Shown here: piece by piece, positions 23,910 through 36,433 of the stretch
Position numbering within the stretch: position 1 is the first letter of the stretch
Layout of the letters: each line of letters opens with the position of its first letter
NCBI GenBank assembly: GCA_011033025.1
Contig: WFMF01000090.1
Span: 62,001 to 126,000, forward strand
From: Beroe forskalii
Taxonomy: Eukaryota; Ctenophora; Nuda; Beroida; Beroidae
Length of the DNA: 64,000 nucleotides
Direction of reading: 5' to 3'
Made by a program: the position numbers and the translations under genes
The notes under the pieces: generated by a model
The model's database searches: none
Seen by the model: only the letters and a program-made list of their open reading frames with translations
What the model was told of the DNA's origin: nothing

Positions 23910-26900
23910 GGCACAATTATAAATTATTATGAACTACAGTGCGTAATAAATCCGGATTTTGGCACTTCAGTGCGTAACAATTTATTGCGAACGGTACCCT
24001 GGTACCTATAGGGTTTTTGAATACATTGCAAAAAAATGCCTGGAAGGTGCATAATGTTACATTATGATAGAAAAACATAACAAAACCACGCTCAAAGTTT
24101 TTCTCTATCACTTAGCCTGGCACAGGTGTCATAACAACTGAGAATGCGAATTGTCATGATATAAGCAAGTACACCTGGTGCGTTATCAGTATATTTCATA
24201 TGTCAATTGAGGCACATGCCAGCGCCCACTGGGCGTTTTCAATCAATCATATTCTCACAGACTGAGATTAATCATGAGCAATGACAGACTTCAGGGATTG
24301 GGTTATTCAATAAGAACCTCATAGGTTATTATTAACGAAAGAGGTCTTAACGAAAAGAGTTTTTAAAGTGTATTTTATTTTTGGCTAAGGACATCATCTG
24401 ATGTATGAGATTGATTGTCAGTAAAGAACACCATTTTATCATCAAAAAGCGAATAATCGAAAACTCTTATCGTCATGATCCAACTCATTCACGGCAAAAC
24501 GGTTTTCAGCAGAATAAGATGAGAAAACACCTCATATCTTATAGAATATAGATAATCACATCGATAATCGATACGTATGGGGCCTTTGGGGTTACTATAA
24601 TGTCCTTATAATGTTCTTATTATGTCCTGAAGGGGGTGTAAGAGAAAGTTGCAAGAAGAAATGTGTAATAGTGCAACCTGTTGTGACTCCATTACCATTA
24701 TATATCTTCATCCTCACTTAATGAGATACAGCAATGGTGAGAATGTGCTAGGTAGGAGAGGAGCCTTCCATTGCTACTCAAACAATGGACTCAGTCGGCA
24801 GAGGTAATTATATTGATTCTATCGAAGATAAAATTAAACCTGTAATGTGCGTTACAGTTTCGTGCAGTTATTTCATGGAATATTGCTGGCAATTTGAAGG
24901 GTCCTATGAATAATATGGAAGTATACCAATTAACCATGGCGAGTCATTTGCTTAAGTCTTAACATATTGGCTGACCCCTTTTTCATATATTTCAATATAT
25001 AGACAGGTATACGATAAATTAATTTAATAATGAATTTGGAAGAAATATCAGAAAATAAATCCATGCGTGAAACAATGTTACACCTGGATATAAACTTATA
25101 AATCAGCGTTAAGCAGCGCGGTGACTTGCGTTCTCCTATCAAAGCTATATAGGAAATTACAGCGGGTACTATAGTGTTGCCTTATTCAGTATTATAATAG
25201 TCCCTTGTCATGCAGATGAAAAGGATCGCTCACGAGTACCAGAGCACGGGAGATCATTATAATCCAAATATCTCTCTGGAGGAAAGCTAGTGGGATAGTG
25301 TACGCAGTGATGTTGCAGTCGGGTTTTGTAATAGAAACTTGGTGGCGTGAGAATAGCTCTGCAATGCACCTGCCATGCATGATAATATATGGTAGATTCA
25401 CGTTCATGAAGTTACACAATGGGAACAACTAGAACTGCAGGTTATGACAGATGGATTAGTCTCACGCGGAACTCGTATACTGATTGCTCTGATAAATGAT
25501 AATCGTATATTCCTGTCTGCTACTCAATTATTACTCCGATTATTGCTTCGAATACTCCTGTCTGCATGCAGCATCCGTTATATGACATAAACAATAAAAT
25601 CTGTTAACCGATTATACTACTTTTAGTTCATTAACATATTGAAATCCAAAGTTATATTAACTTCCATGACCATCGTTTATTGTTATCATCGGTTAATTGA
25701 TTCGGTGGTGACGGTCGTTCGAGAGCCATGACAAGTATAGCACTTGTAAGCTCTCAAACCCTGCAGGTCAGTCGACGTTTGGGATTACGAGGAGTGTCGG
25801 GACTGTCCGACTTCCGGAGGTGTTGAACCTCCGTCACCAACCGAGTCCGGAATGAGCAGGAAAGGCTAAATGAGTCTTGGCTATGTTATTACATTGGTCA
25901 AATAGCAATGGCCTGACCGTGCAGACATACACCAAGAAGTACAGACAATAAAAAGGAGGTACAGTGTTGGACAAGAACTATAGGTTTATAGGAGGAACAG
26001 AGGGCGTTGGTGGGATGCATCTACTCTCTGAACAATGGACAAACACTCCCTAATGTCTAGATGTCTACATATAAACAAATTATAGAGCCTATAGTGGATC
26101 AGTAGAGCCTATAGTGGATAAGTGGAACGTCTGATTCGTTCTGTCATTGGCCAATATGGAAGGTTTAATTGACAGATTGTCATAAGTTTTCGCGTAGACA
26201 GATGTTCAAGTCTACTTCTCGACACGACCCCATGACAACTTGTGATTTGTTGCTGGTATAGCACTGCGCTCCAAAGTTGGCACTATATTAGTACTTCGGA
26301 AGTATTAACAGTTAATGGTTTATCACTCAGTATGCTTTAGCTAATGAATCACAATGAATTATGAAGAAAATTGGCAAAACTGAAACATTTTGATGGTTTC
26401 ATTAGGGACTGGACTATCCATCTATATCAAATTAACACTAATTGGGTATTACGAATATTTTCATTTCATAACGTTTTCTTAGAAAATAACAAAGTAATCA
26501 ACTCAGACGGAGTGAGAAGAGGGATGGGCATAGCAACACAAGATTGTACGACTGTAACAGTTTACACTGAACTCGAAACAAAGTTCATGACAAAAGAGGG
26601 TCTTATTAAGCAATTATCGCTTGATAGAATGCCCTGAGTTTAACTCAACCATGCTAATAGCATGGTTGAGGGGGATGGAAATGACGCGTCACCACCTCAA
26701 GAGGTGTCTCGTGAGTACAATGAACAGGTCTCGTGGGAACTAAATCCAGGAGACAAGATCCTAGACATGCCTTGTTTATAACACCTCTCAAATAAATGAA
26801 CTTGGTTATGAGTTAAAAGGAAAGTTTTTTTTATAAGCATTCCTCAGTGCCTTTTTGAAAACAGGGGGATAGGGAAAGATTCCCGTAAAAATCTTTTTAA

Positions 26901-28207
26901 TTGAAGATTTTTCAAAAACGTTAAATTTATTGATTAGGACGTCCAAGGACTATCTGTAATAATAAACGATCTGCAGAAGAAACGCTAATCGAAAAGGAGG
27001 TGAAATTATAACCAAAGAACTCAACAAAAACATACAAATATCAAAATATTTGTACCGGAAATTGCATTGCAGAAAAGCAAAAACATACCATTTACTATCA
27101 ATTCATTCATACCAGAATCGAATTGTGGAGAAACACAGAGATGTGCCATCATTTATACACGGTTCAAGAGTCAAAACCCGAAAATGACGTGATTTGGAGC
27201 GGCGATAAAGTAAATTGGGAAATTACCGCGTCATTCCGATAGCATATATATTGTGTTCCGTGTTGGCAAAGAATGACGTGACTGAGAACGTAGAAGTGCA
27301 CAATTGACAATACCATTACAACAAGAAGCGTATACATCTATTACCAGAAGGTGCAGAGCGAAGCCTGAACGGGATGAACCCTGAGTCGATGATCATGACG
27401 ATTGCAATAGAAGAAAAACACTCACTACAATAAAATGAATGATGTTAACGTATAAGACGGTTGGCCTGCTTTGAACCCCATGAGTCGATGAGGGGTTATG
27501 ATTCAGATATGCAAATCTATGAACAGAAAAATCAGATTTCATTATTATCTGAAATACCCAAAATGAATGATGTTAACGTTTGATGATACGAAAATCCGGT
27601 TAAGGTAAGGGAATTTGAGAGTGTAACACCCCACCAGACGAGGCACAATAGATTACATTAGAAACTTGTTTTTATAGGAGGTTACGACGGGAATCCGGCC
27701 GCCTGTGGTTTGGGGAAGTTGTATGACTCATGAGTGCCAGAATCTAGCCTTCAGGCAGGTAATGGTGAGGGGGGGGGGTTGAGTAAATTCAGATATGCAA
27801 CTGATGAATAATGACCCCACTAGACGAGGGTACAATAGATTACATTAGAGGATTACCTTGTTGAAGGCAGGAGGTTACGACGGGCATCTCATTAGCGGCG
27901 CCTGTGGTAGATCTGGGGTTCACCAGTTGTGAATACCATGGCAGCTGGAGATACCGCGGCTGCTGTGAATCTAGCAATATCTTCTTTTTCTTCTCTTTGT
28001 GAAATGAGTGGGTAGTCTTTGTTATAGTGGCAGTCTGTTTGTGGGCAGGTGGGGTGGTGACCAAAGCGGCCAGGCGATCTATCTTCCAGATGAGCAATTT
28101 CTAAAATATACAGTTCAGTCTTTCAATATTCGCAAAGCTGAAGGCAGTTATTGTCCCTCTGGAAGTGGAGCTCTGTCAAATAAATTAATAAATAATAATA
28201 GTCTCTG
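23910..28207. other. Spacer DNA without recognisable gene
   Basis: Mostly AT-rich DNA between the left arm and the last SNAPC4 exon. It includes a perfect 12-bp hairpin CTCAACCATGCT-AAT-AGCATGGTTGAG (about 26643-26670), a GC-richer stretch at 25720-25870, and a diverged tandem duplication (27625-27720 and 27812-27915, sharing GACGAGG, ACAATAGATTACATTAGA and GGAGGTTACGACGGG). Isolated short ORFs here have no domain support. Confidence 0.3.
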
Positions 28208-31200
28208 TCACACCGGTGTTTCGCCCATGACAAGGGGCCACGAGAAGAGAGATTTGAAGCGAGCAGCCAGCAGCTGGAACTCATCATCCTCTAGCACCTC
28301 ATCAGGAAGCTCGACTTGTTTCAGGGAATCTGTGCCTGGAAAAGGGATTAATTAGACTGCTGTTATCGTAAATAATCAACTTCACAGATGTTACACTCAG
28401 TGCAATACTATACTATTCATCGATAGCAGCCAGAATGCAAGTTGGCCATTTTTGACACTTAAAGGCTTCTGTGCAGTGAAATAGGCATCCCAGATGGTTG
28501 GAAACAGTCTTATATGAAAGAACTCATTGATATCTATCATTTGCAACAAAAATTATCAAAATCCGACCTTGCGTTAAGATTTTATGAGGTTAAAACCACC
28601 TAAAAAGTCGCTTTCGATTTGTGACATGCGACTCGATTTTCCCTCACAAAAGAGCTCATAACTCAAAAACTAAAAGAGATACAGCCTTGGGACCTATCTC
28701 AAAAATTCGAGAAGACCCTCTTACATAAGAAGAGTCTTCACTGGAAAGGTCAAGTCCTTCGTGGCCCGGTTGAGGTTATCGAAGGCGGTGTACGCGCGGT
28801 GTTGTCCCTCAGGGGTTAATCTTAGGCCCGTTTTCCGAAAACCGGGTTTTTGGATGTCGCGACTCAAATTTAGCCTCAAGACCTGACAGAAGCCAATGAA
28901 AACATATTTTTTGTACCAAGATGAAGCTGAAACTGTCAAGGATCACCCTCAAACCAAAAATTTTGCACAATGGAATGAATTTTGGCTCTCAGGTGAGGTT
29001 AAGTGGATGTCCTCCCGGAATTTCATCTTAAAATTTCCTTGTTTTTGCCTCAAATGAACGCAAGGTCAAAACTCCAAACTTTAAACGAAGAAGTATATTC
29101 TGACCTCTTGATTAATATACATTTTTTAAGAGACTGAAGCACCTTGTGTTAAAATGGCTAAAAACTATAAAATCCAGGTTTTCAGATGTCAAACACAGTT
29201 TAGCCTCAAGACAGCAACAAAGCCAATGAAAAACAGATTCTTGATGGCAAAAAATGAAGCTGAAACTATGGATCAATTTCAAACCCAAATTTTTCACAAT
29301 GGGATGGATTGTGACTCTCAGGAGAGGTTATGACTTCTCTCCGGGGATTTTATCAAAAATTCAGGCCATTTTTTAGCCTCAAATGGACAACGCAAGGTCA
29401 AACTCCCAAATTTGACCAAGGAAGTATATTTTGACCTTTTGATTGAGACTGATAACTTTGGGAGGACTCAAACACTTCTTTGATGTTTGAAGTGGCTAAA
29501 AACAGTAAAATCCAGGTTTTTTTGAGATGTCGCGACAAAATTTAGCCCTCAAAACAGCAACAAAAAGCAAGTAAAACATATTCTTGATACCAAAATGAAG
29601 CTGAAACTGTCTAAGATCACATCAAATCAAAATTTTACTCATTAGGATTTGTTGGCAGATCTCAGGTGAGGATAAGTGTCTTCCTTCCCATGTTTTTATC
29701 AAAAATTGGATTTTGTGTTAGCCTCAAATCGACAACGCAAGGTCACAAATTCTAAATTTTTGACCTAAAAGGTGGATTTTGACCTCCAGATCAAGAAAAA
29801 AAATACTTTTGGAGGACAAAAACACTCCCTTTGATGCATTAAGTGGCCAAAAGCTGTGAAATAAGGCATTTTTGCTCAAATCAGCCTCATATTTAACCTC
29901 ACAGCTGCCACAAATATGGGAATATCATGTTCAAAAAGTTTTTGGTCACCACAGATGTCCAAACTAACTTTTTATGTGAAAAGATTGGCATTATAACCTT
30001 TTTGAAAAAATGATGTATAAATAAGCCAATGTCACAAATTCCTTACATTCTGGCTGCTATCAATGTATTAGCGGTAAGAATAAATCAGCAGCCAGCAGGG
30101 GCGGAGGAGATCTGTGTACCTGTCTGTTCCGTGAGTTTGTGTACCTGTCTATTCCGTGAGTTTGTGTACCTGCCTGTTCTGTGAGTTTGTGTACCTGCCT
30201 GTTCTGTGAGTTTGTTAACCTGTCTGTTCCGTGAGTTTGTGTACCTGTCTGTTACGTGAGTTTGTGTACGTGTCTATTCCGTGAGTTTGTGTACCTGTCT
30301 GTTCTGTGAGTTTGTTAACCTGTCTGTTCCATGAGTTTGTGTACCTGTCTGTTCCGTGAGTTTGTGTACCTGTCTGTTCTGTGAGTTTGTGTACCTGTCT
30401 CTTCAGTGAGTTTGTGTACCTGTCTGTTCCGTGAGTTTGTGTACCTGTCTGTTCCGTGAGTTTGTGTACCTGTCTGTTCCGTGAGTTTGTGTACCTGTCT
30501 GTTCTGTGAGTTTGTGTACCTGTCTGTTCTGTGAGTTTGTTAACCTGTCTGTTCCATGAGTTTGTGTACCTGTCTGTTCCGTGAGTTTGTGTACCTGTCT
30601 GTTCTGTGAGTTTGTGTACCTGTCTGTTCCGTGAGTTTGTGTACCTGTCTGTTCCGTGAGTTTGTGTACCTGTCTGTTCTGTGAGTTTGTGTACCTGTCT
30701 GTTCTGTGAGTTTGTGTACCTGTCTGTTCAGTGAGTTTGTGTACCTGTCTGTTCTGTGAGTTTGGGGACCTGTCTGTTCCGTGAGTTTGTGTACCTGTCT
30801 GTTCCGTGAGTTTGTGTACCTGTCTGTTCTGTGAGTTTGTGTACCTGTCTGTTCCGTGGGTTTGTGTACCTGTCTGTTCTGTGAGTTTGCGTACCTGTTT
30901 GTTCAGTGAGTTTGCGAACCAGTCTATACAGTTGGTTTGTGTACCTGTCTGTTCTGTGAGTTTGTGTGCCTGTCTGTTCTGTGAGTTTGGGGACCTCGTC
31001 CAGGAGGAGGGATCTGAAAGCTGACACTGTGGTGACAGAGGGCGGCGTGTAGTACATCTTAAACTCCGATCCGTTACCCACCTCAAACGCCTGCGGAGTT
31101 GAAGCTTAAATAGTATCAAATTCAAAGCAGTGGGCCAAGCAATGACAGGACTTTAAATGAAACTGGGAATGGTGTATTTTGAATATGGGTCTATTCCTCT

Positions 31201-34200
31201 ATTATTCAATTTTTGCAAAAGAACTTCACACTGGATCTTTTATCAGAAGTCAACAGGTAACACACTTTGAACTATAACCTCTCATTCTTCAAGTCGAGAT
31301 ACAAGTATTTCACTTGTGATACATGGTACAGCGACACACACCATACAGACACCATGCATGACAGTTACCTTTCTGTAGATGCTGCCAGCATCGTTCCTCA
31401 AGAGAGAGTAGATGTCGCCTTCCAAGGAAGTGATCTTGTCAGCTGTTGACATCTTCACCACCGCCTCCTCCCTTCCCTCCTCCTCCTCAACCTCTTCATT
31501 ATTATTCCCTAACTGCTGGACTCTTCTCTTCAGCTGCGATTTGTACAGCGCTGTCTTGCCGTCGATGGCATGGGCTCGTTCCAGCAGGTCTGTTATCCGT
31601 GCCTTGGCTTCCTCATCAGGTAACAGGTCCTTTAGTTCTTCTCTCAGTTTGACGTTCAGGTAACGCTTGGGTTTGATCAGTTCGTTGAGGAAAGTCCGTT
31701 CCCAGGACAGGGTTACTCGCTTTATGGTGCAGTTGAGGAGGCTCCGGATTCGCTCCCACCTTCTGAAAAGCAGGGGAGCGGTGTACCGATCCTGCATCCC
31801 TTTCTTTACCGTGGACCAGTTCTTTTCGCCGTGTTTAGCTACCAGCTGCATCAACTGGAACGATTCCTCAACGGTCCAGTGCCGCGTGCCGCCGTTACTA
31901 CCCGATATTTCCTTAGCCATCAGGATCCTTACTCTCTCCCGAACTTGGGCACGAGTCCTCTGCTTCTGCACATCTTTGATCTTCTGCCAATCGTAGCCGT
32001 GCTCCGAGATAATAGCCATGATCTCAGCATCTTCCTCCTGAGTCCACTTGCCACGCTTAATCTGCGGACATATGGAGTACCTCCACCGCTGCAAGCACTG
32101 GTCGCTGTTCTTGTCGCCCAGGTAGTAGGACAAGTCAGCGAAGGACGCGTCCCCGTAGATCATGACAGCGTCCATGAGGTGCTTGTCGTCCGCCACCGAG
32201 AACGTCGTGGACACCTTCTTCCTCGTTCTCTGGTAGCGCTGGAGACACTGCCACGGCTTCCGGCCTGACTTCATCAGACTCGCCACCAACTGCCAGTTGT
32301 TGGTGCCGTGGATAGCCACCAGTTCCTCCATCTTCTGGTCCTCCTTGGCACTCCAATCCGCCTTCTTGACGGAGGGTGCCAGGTGGTTGTTCCACTGGTT
32401 GATGATGTCAGGACGGGATCTCCCGCAACCCAGCGACTTCATGGACTCCACCACCTCCTGCCAGTGGTGGTCGGTCCAGACATCAATGTCACTGTCAGAG
32501 AGGAGCTGGTCCAGAGTGGAGCTCTGCAGCTTCTCGTGGTACAGGTCGGCTTCGTCTTTTGCCTTCCTGAACAGAAACCGCTTAGTGGATCTTATTACTT
32601 TATCAATTGAAACAATGCGACTTCAGCAGTTATAAGCCTAGTTTGAAATAATTAACTATAACATCGAGTAATTGTAACTGCCAATTTCACTTTATACGAC
32701 ACAGATCTATCTGCCGATGAGACTTACGTTGACATGAAATCCGTCATTTTCTCGTCGATTATCGCAGATTTGAGGCATTCTTGAAGGTTGTTCCTGTCAC
32801 CTTTACCCCATCCGTAGTCGTAGAATAACACCTGTCGTAAGGTTAGGAAAAATATTATAATCGGGACACGCAACAGATCTTAAAGTGTCTTTTTGCTGCT
32901 AAAAATCAACGTGCGGGAAAGAAACTATCGAAAGAATCGAAAGATTAGTTACAAAAGAGCGAATAAAAGAATAAGCAGAACAAAATAAACATGAATATAT
33001 GTCAAACGAAACACCTGTCTAACAACAAAAACAATAAATACCATGCTGCGGGGGTTTTGCGAGAGTCTGATCAGGTCAGCGTTCATGAGGGGTCCATCCT
33101 TGTAGAAGTTGCTGAAGTAGGGCGGTTTGAACCGCTGCAGGGAGATCGTCTTGCAGAAGGGAGGCCGGGTTCCCAGGTTAGTTTCCATGTACCCACGGGA
33201 AATGAGGAACATGTGGTCCTGCTCGTCACTAATTTCCGTCTGAGAATATCATTCGTAAGAGGGTATCATCAGTCATTGAAAAAAGCTAAAAAGGAATAAA
33301 GCGTTACGAAGTGTAAACGTGTAAGCAAGTTGTAGAGCAAAACGCGAAAGTACCTGTTTTTCCTTGTTTTTGGCGAGTCTGCGCTCGATCTCCGCCGTCA
33401 TCTTGACGAGGAAGTCCTGGTATTGGAGGTTCATCTCGAGGACATCGTACAACTTCTCCACATCAATAGCGGCGTCAGACTCCACAAAGTTATGCATTTC
33501 TTTGAAGTAGTCGTCTTCCTCTTCCTCTTGTTGCTCAGGGTACGTTACACTGTCCTCTGCCTGTGGGGTGGTACGTTATACTGTCCTCTGCCTGTGGGGT
33601 GGTACGTTACACTGTCCTCTGCCTGGAGTGATACACGGTAAGGTTTACATACATACAATTCAGTTAATTCACACGGGCTCCTTCCGTCTGGGAACCCGTT
33701 TAAGTCGGGTTGAATGTGATACAAACAAAGGTAATATAAAGTTATAGTGACAGATAACCAAGAAGTTCATGTCAAAAGTGTGCAACAATAAATTGTAGTC
33801 TGCATTTGAGAATGATCTAAATCTTGAAAGTTAGTTACAATGTTGCCACCCCTATCACATTCCCACAAACCGTGATCGTGTGATCTTCCTGGAACTGATG
33901 GTAATCTGACCCTGGTATGTTATCCTCCATCACCACTCCACCACCCGCCTCTGTAGTCATGCTCTTAGCTAACACCGTGTCAATACGCCGGAGCAAGGCC
34001 TCGTTGTCTCGTAACATGGCATCTGTGTCAAGGTCCTCGTCTTCTCCAGCTATCTCCACATCTGCGGAGGATGGATCTGGAAGAGTTGCTGATGTGTCCA
34101 GGTCAGTGATGTCTTCTGGTGGAGTAGGTTCAGTTTTAATTGGAAGGAGTTGAGAGGGTAGGGCGTCTACTGGCTCCACTACAGGGCGGTCGTCATCTTG

Positions 34201-34603
34201 TTCCTGAAAAGTGGATATTATTGAGGTTATCAAAGTTACCAGTTGGAATGATCACGAAAATCAAAATTTATACAAATCAGAATGAACACAAGTCAAAGAC
34301 TGATCTGAGGAGTTTTTCAAAAGTATCAGCAATTCCTATTCAATTTCCTATAAGCAATCTTCCATTTTAATACTTTCCTGAACTTTATCCTGAAACTTAT
34401 CCTGACCTTTGAAGTCCTCCCATTTTAAAATCCTGGCTCCTATTTCAAACTCCTGGCTCCTATTTCGAACTAACCTGGTAGTTGGTGTCAGACATCAAGT
34501 CCTCCTCATCCATATCATCCATGTCCTCATCCTCCCCCAGAGCAGCATTGAGCCGCGCAATGTCCGCTTCCACATCCTTCAGGAACTGCTCGTGCGACTT
34601 CAT
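28208..34603 (-). CDS. SNAPC4: SNAPC4 (SNAP190) homologue, Myb subunit of snRNA-activating complex
   Basis: Eight exons chain in phase: 34475-34603 (start MKSHEQFLKDVEAD), 33871-34203, 33354-33560, 33042-33239, 32728-32831, 31369-32566, about 30970-31090 and 28208-28335 (ends GETPV-stop); about 775 residues. Exons 1-2 are acidic. Exon 4 has the conserved RFKPPYFSNFYKDGP segment (human: MKPYFKD). Exon 6 holds 4.5 Myb-type repeats, e.g. HWQEVVESMKSLG, ADWSAKEDQKMEELV, GKWTQEEDAEIMAII and RHWTVEESFQLMQLV, each with spaced Trp and an R-x-x-x-QC-x-R-type third helix. The last exon has RFKSLFSWPL. In the family, SNAPC4 binds the proximal sequence element of Pol II and Pol III snRNA promoters in the nucleus. 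It lacks the long human C-terminal tail. Exon 7 runs into a 25-bp minisatellite, so its donor is ambiguous; the acceptor of exon 3 is triplicated. Confidence 0.85.
28790..29960. repeat. Tandem repeat of about 335 bp in the last SNAPC4 intron
   Basis: About 3.3 diverged copies with a period near 331-345 bp. Shared blocks include GCCTCAAGAC, GCCAATGAAAA, AAATGAAGCTGAAACT, CTCAGGTGAGGTTA and ACGCAAGGTCA (for example 28867, 29210, 29550, 29880). Divergence increases towards the right. No coding content. Confidence 0.7.
30113..30994. repeat. 25-bp minisatellite starting at SNAPC4 exon 7 donor
   Basis: About 35 units of 25 bp. On the minus (gene) strand each reads ACTCACNGAACAGACAG then GTACACAA, so each holds a donor-like CAGACAG^GTACAC. 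The array begins inside exon 7 and runs into the intron. The first unit has GC (^GCACAC) at 30969; the first in-phase GT donor is 75 bp further on (exon end 30895). Low-complexity ORFs through it on both strands are by-products. Confidence 0.9.
33541..33627. repeat. 31-bp acceptor-junction triplication, SNAPC4 exon 3
   Basis: Three copies (starting at 33541, 33572 and 33603) of a 31-bp unit that on the gene strand reads CCCCACAG^GCAGAGGACAGT, i.e. the polypyrimidine end, AG and first exon bases of exon 3. The copy nearest the exon gives an in-frame acceptor at 33560/33561. Confidence 0.8.
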
Positions 34604-36433
34604 CTCATATTCATCTCACTATCTCAACATGGCACCTAGCATCAGTAATACGGAGATTAGTTCGGGTTAATCAATAATGGTGCGTAATGCATAATTTTGT
34701 CGTTATTAATTAATCATCGCCATAATTTGGTAATGAAAGTGCAAGATTGGTATTTGCAACTTCAGATACCTATATGTTCTAGCTTATTATTCAATTGTAG
34801 CATAGAAACACCACCGTAAACGATTAACAAAGGTAAGAATCAGATAGTTTATAAATTATACGTTATTAAATTAATAGTATGAATATAGTATAACTTAGAG
34901 TTACTCATAATACTAAACTGACTTAAATATAAATTATAGTGATAAATTTACAAGATTAATATCTGTACACACTAGACAATATGGACCCGCATATATTACC
35001 ATCTGTACAATGTACATGTATTATAAATACACTAAAAATGAATAAAATATTGTGAAAAATAAATATTAATTGGCTGCCATAAAAATAAATACTTCCGTTC
35101 AGTGTCATAAAAATGTCAGAGTATGCATTGCTTATTAAAAAAACTGTCATAAAAATTTAAAAAGGTTTTAGCCAGTTCTAATATAATTTAAAAAGGTCGT
35201 ACGAAAAGGTCGTGGTAATCTACTTCTCCCCGATCTCCATGGTTCACACTTACACTCCGTCACGGCCCACTCGTACTTCCAGATATATAAGTAATATGTA
35301 ATATTGAATGCGTCATTGGTCTGCTCAGAGCCAGGCACTATCCCTTGACCCTTCTTAGGAGAATTCTCCAACGAACCTCATTCCCGAATGGTTCTTCTCT
35401 GTACACAATCACAGCACAGTTCACACCACATAACCACCTTCAACTCTTCACACCTCAAAGCCTTGGGCAAGCTTTAGGTTTCACACCTTAAAGGCCTCCG
35501 TATTTTTCACACTTCATAGGCCTAGACTTTGACAAGCTTTTAACACCTCAAAGGCTTGGAGAAGCCTTTCACACTTTGGTCACACGCGTGAACACCAGGG
35601 TGTAAAGCTTGGGAGATTGCGGAGAGTGTAATTATTATGTACTCAGATGTACTTTAAATTATAGCTTTAAGAATTATTTTAATGCCCTTTGTTGCTCTAT
35701 GAATTTATTCATTTAATAAAGCAATGAGAACAGCTATGACCATTGGTAACACAAGGGCGTTACAACGTACCATCTAAGCTATGTGTCTCCACAATGGGTA
35801 GCACACGTGTGAGTTCATAACATAGAATAAATAATAGCTGAACAAGGGACGAGGGTAGTTGTGTTTCAGCTGATGGTCATGATAGCCATAAGTAAGTAAG
35901 TACCAAAACACATATTTCAAACTGCCAATTGCCATAAAGAAAAACATCCTTGATGCATATTGCATATGGATATCAAAATATCCGACTTGTTCACTTCGAT
36001 GTGGATCACTTTGACCGGTTGAGTTTGATGGGAGTGTCCTCTGCGCTGGAGTTGGTCAGACTGTTCCCAGACACAATGGAGACTGTGCTACTAGACCTGG
36101 TCATTTCTCCTGAAGAGATGGACTGTTAGGAAGATGTTGTAAAGAGAGTGAAAAGCAGACAAAGCATCAAAGTAGTAGGAACTACCCCTAACAGAGTGAC
36201 AGCTATTATGTGTTCAGCGCCTGACAGCTATCCAGGTAGGTACTAAGGTAGTGTGCGCTTCTTGGAAAGCACTGTGACAAATGGGGAGAACTTTCATATG
36301 ATAGGTACTTAAAAGGTCTGGGCTGGAGTGGAAATACTGTGAAATAGTTTTCATGGTTGAATAGCTGTAAGAGGACGATAGGCCGTCAAAACATGTTGGA
36401 AATTCCGGAAAAGGGGAAAATTTAAATAAATCA
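34604..36433. other. Intergenic region between SNAPC4 and the coiled-coil gene
   Basis: It should contain the SNAPC4 promoter and the 3' UTR of the upstream minus-strand gene. AT-rich. Imperfect tandem units around TTCACACCTCAAAGGCCT occur at 35440-35600. I see no ORF with domain support and no identifiable core promoter motif. Confidence 0.35.

Larger units (their letters stand above)
11252..23910 (+). repeat. Left arm of large inverted duplication
   Basis: From about 11252 to about 23910 the sequence is the reverse complement of 51165-63090. Matching landmarks include the gene copies (11490-14159 / 60218-62873), the block at 15230-15540 / 57390-57700, the 18480-18780 / 54715-55060 block, the 20080-20540 / 54225-54670 block and 21908-22450 / 53690-54225. 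Identity looks high over the gene and weaker in the innermost 500 bp (about 23470-23910 against 51170-51650). Three insertions are unique to this arm: 15885-17680, 18785-20025 and about 20547-21907. Confidence 0.9.

Noticed and set aside
26371-26637. 88-codon ORF as a gene
   Set aside because: No recognised domain, no matching exons and AT-rich context like random sequence.
30113-30994. CRISPR array
   Set aside because: Units are contiguous without variable spacers, and the genome is clearly eukaryotic.
30403-31125. 240-codon minus-strand ORF through the 25-bp array
   Set aside because: Its start region is out of frame with SNAPC4 exon 7; repeat artefact.
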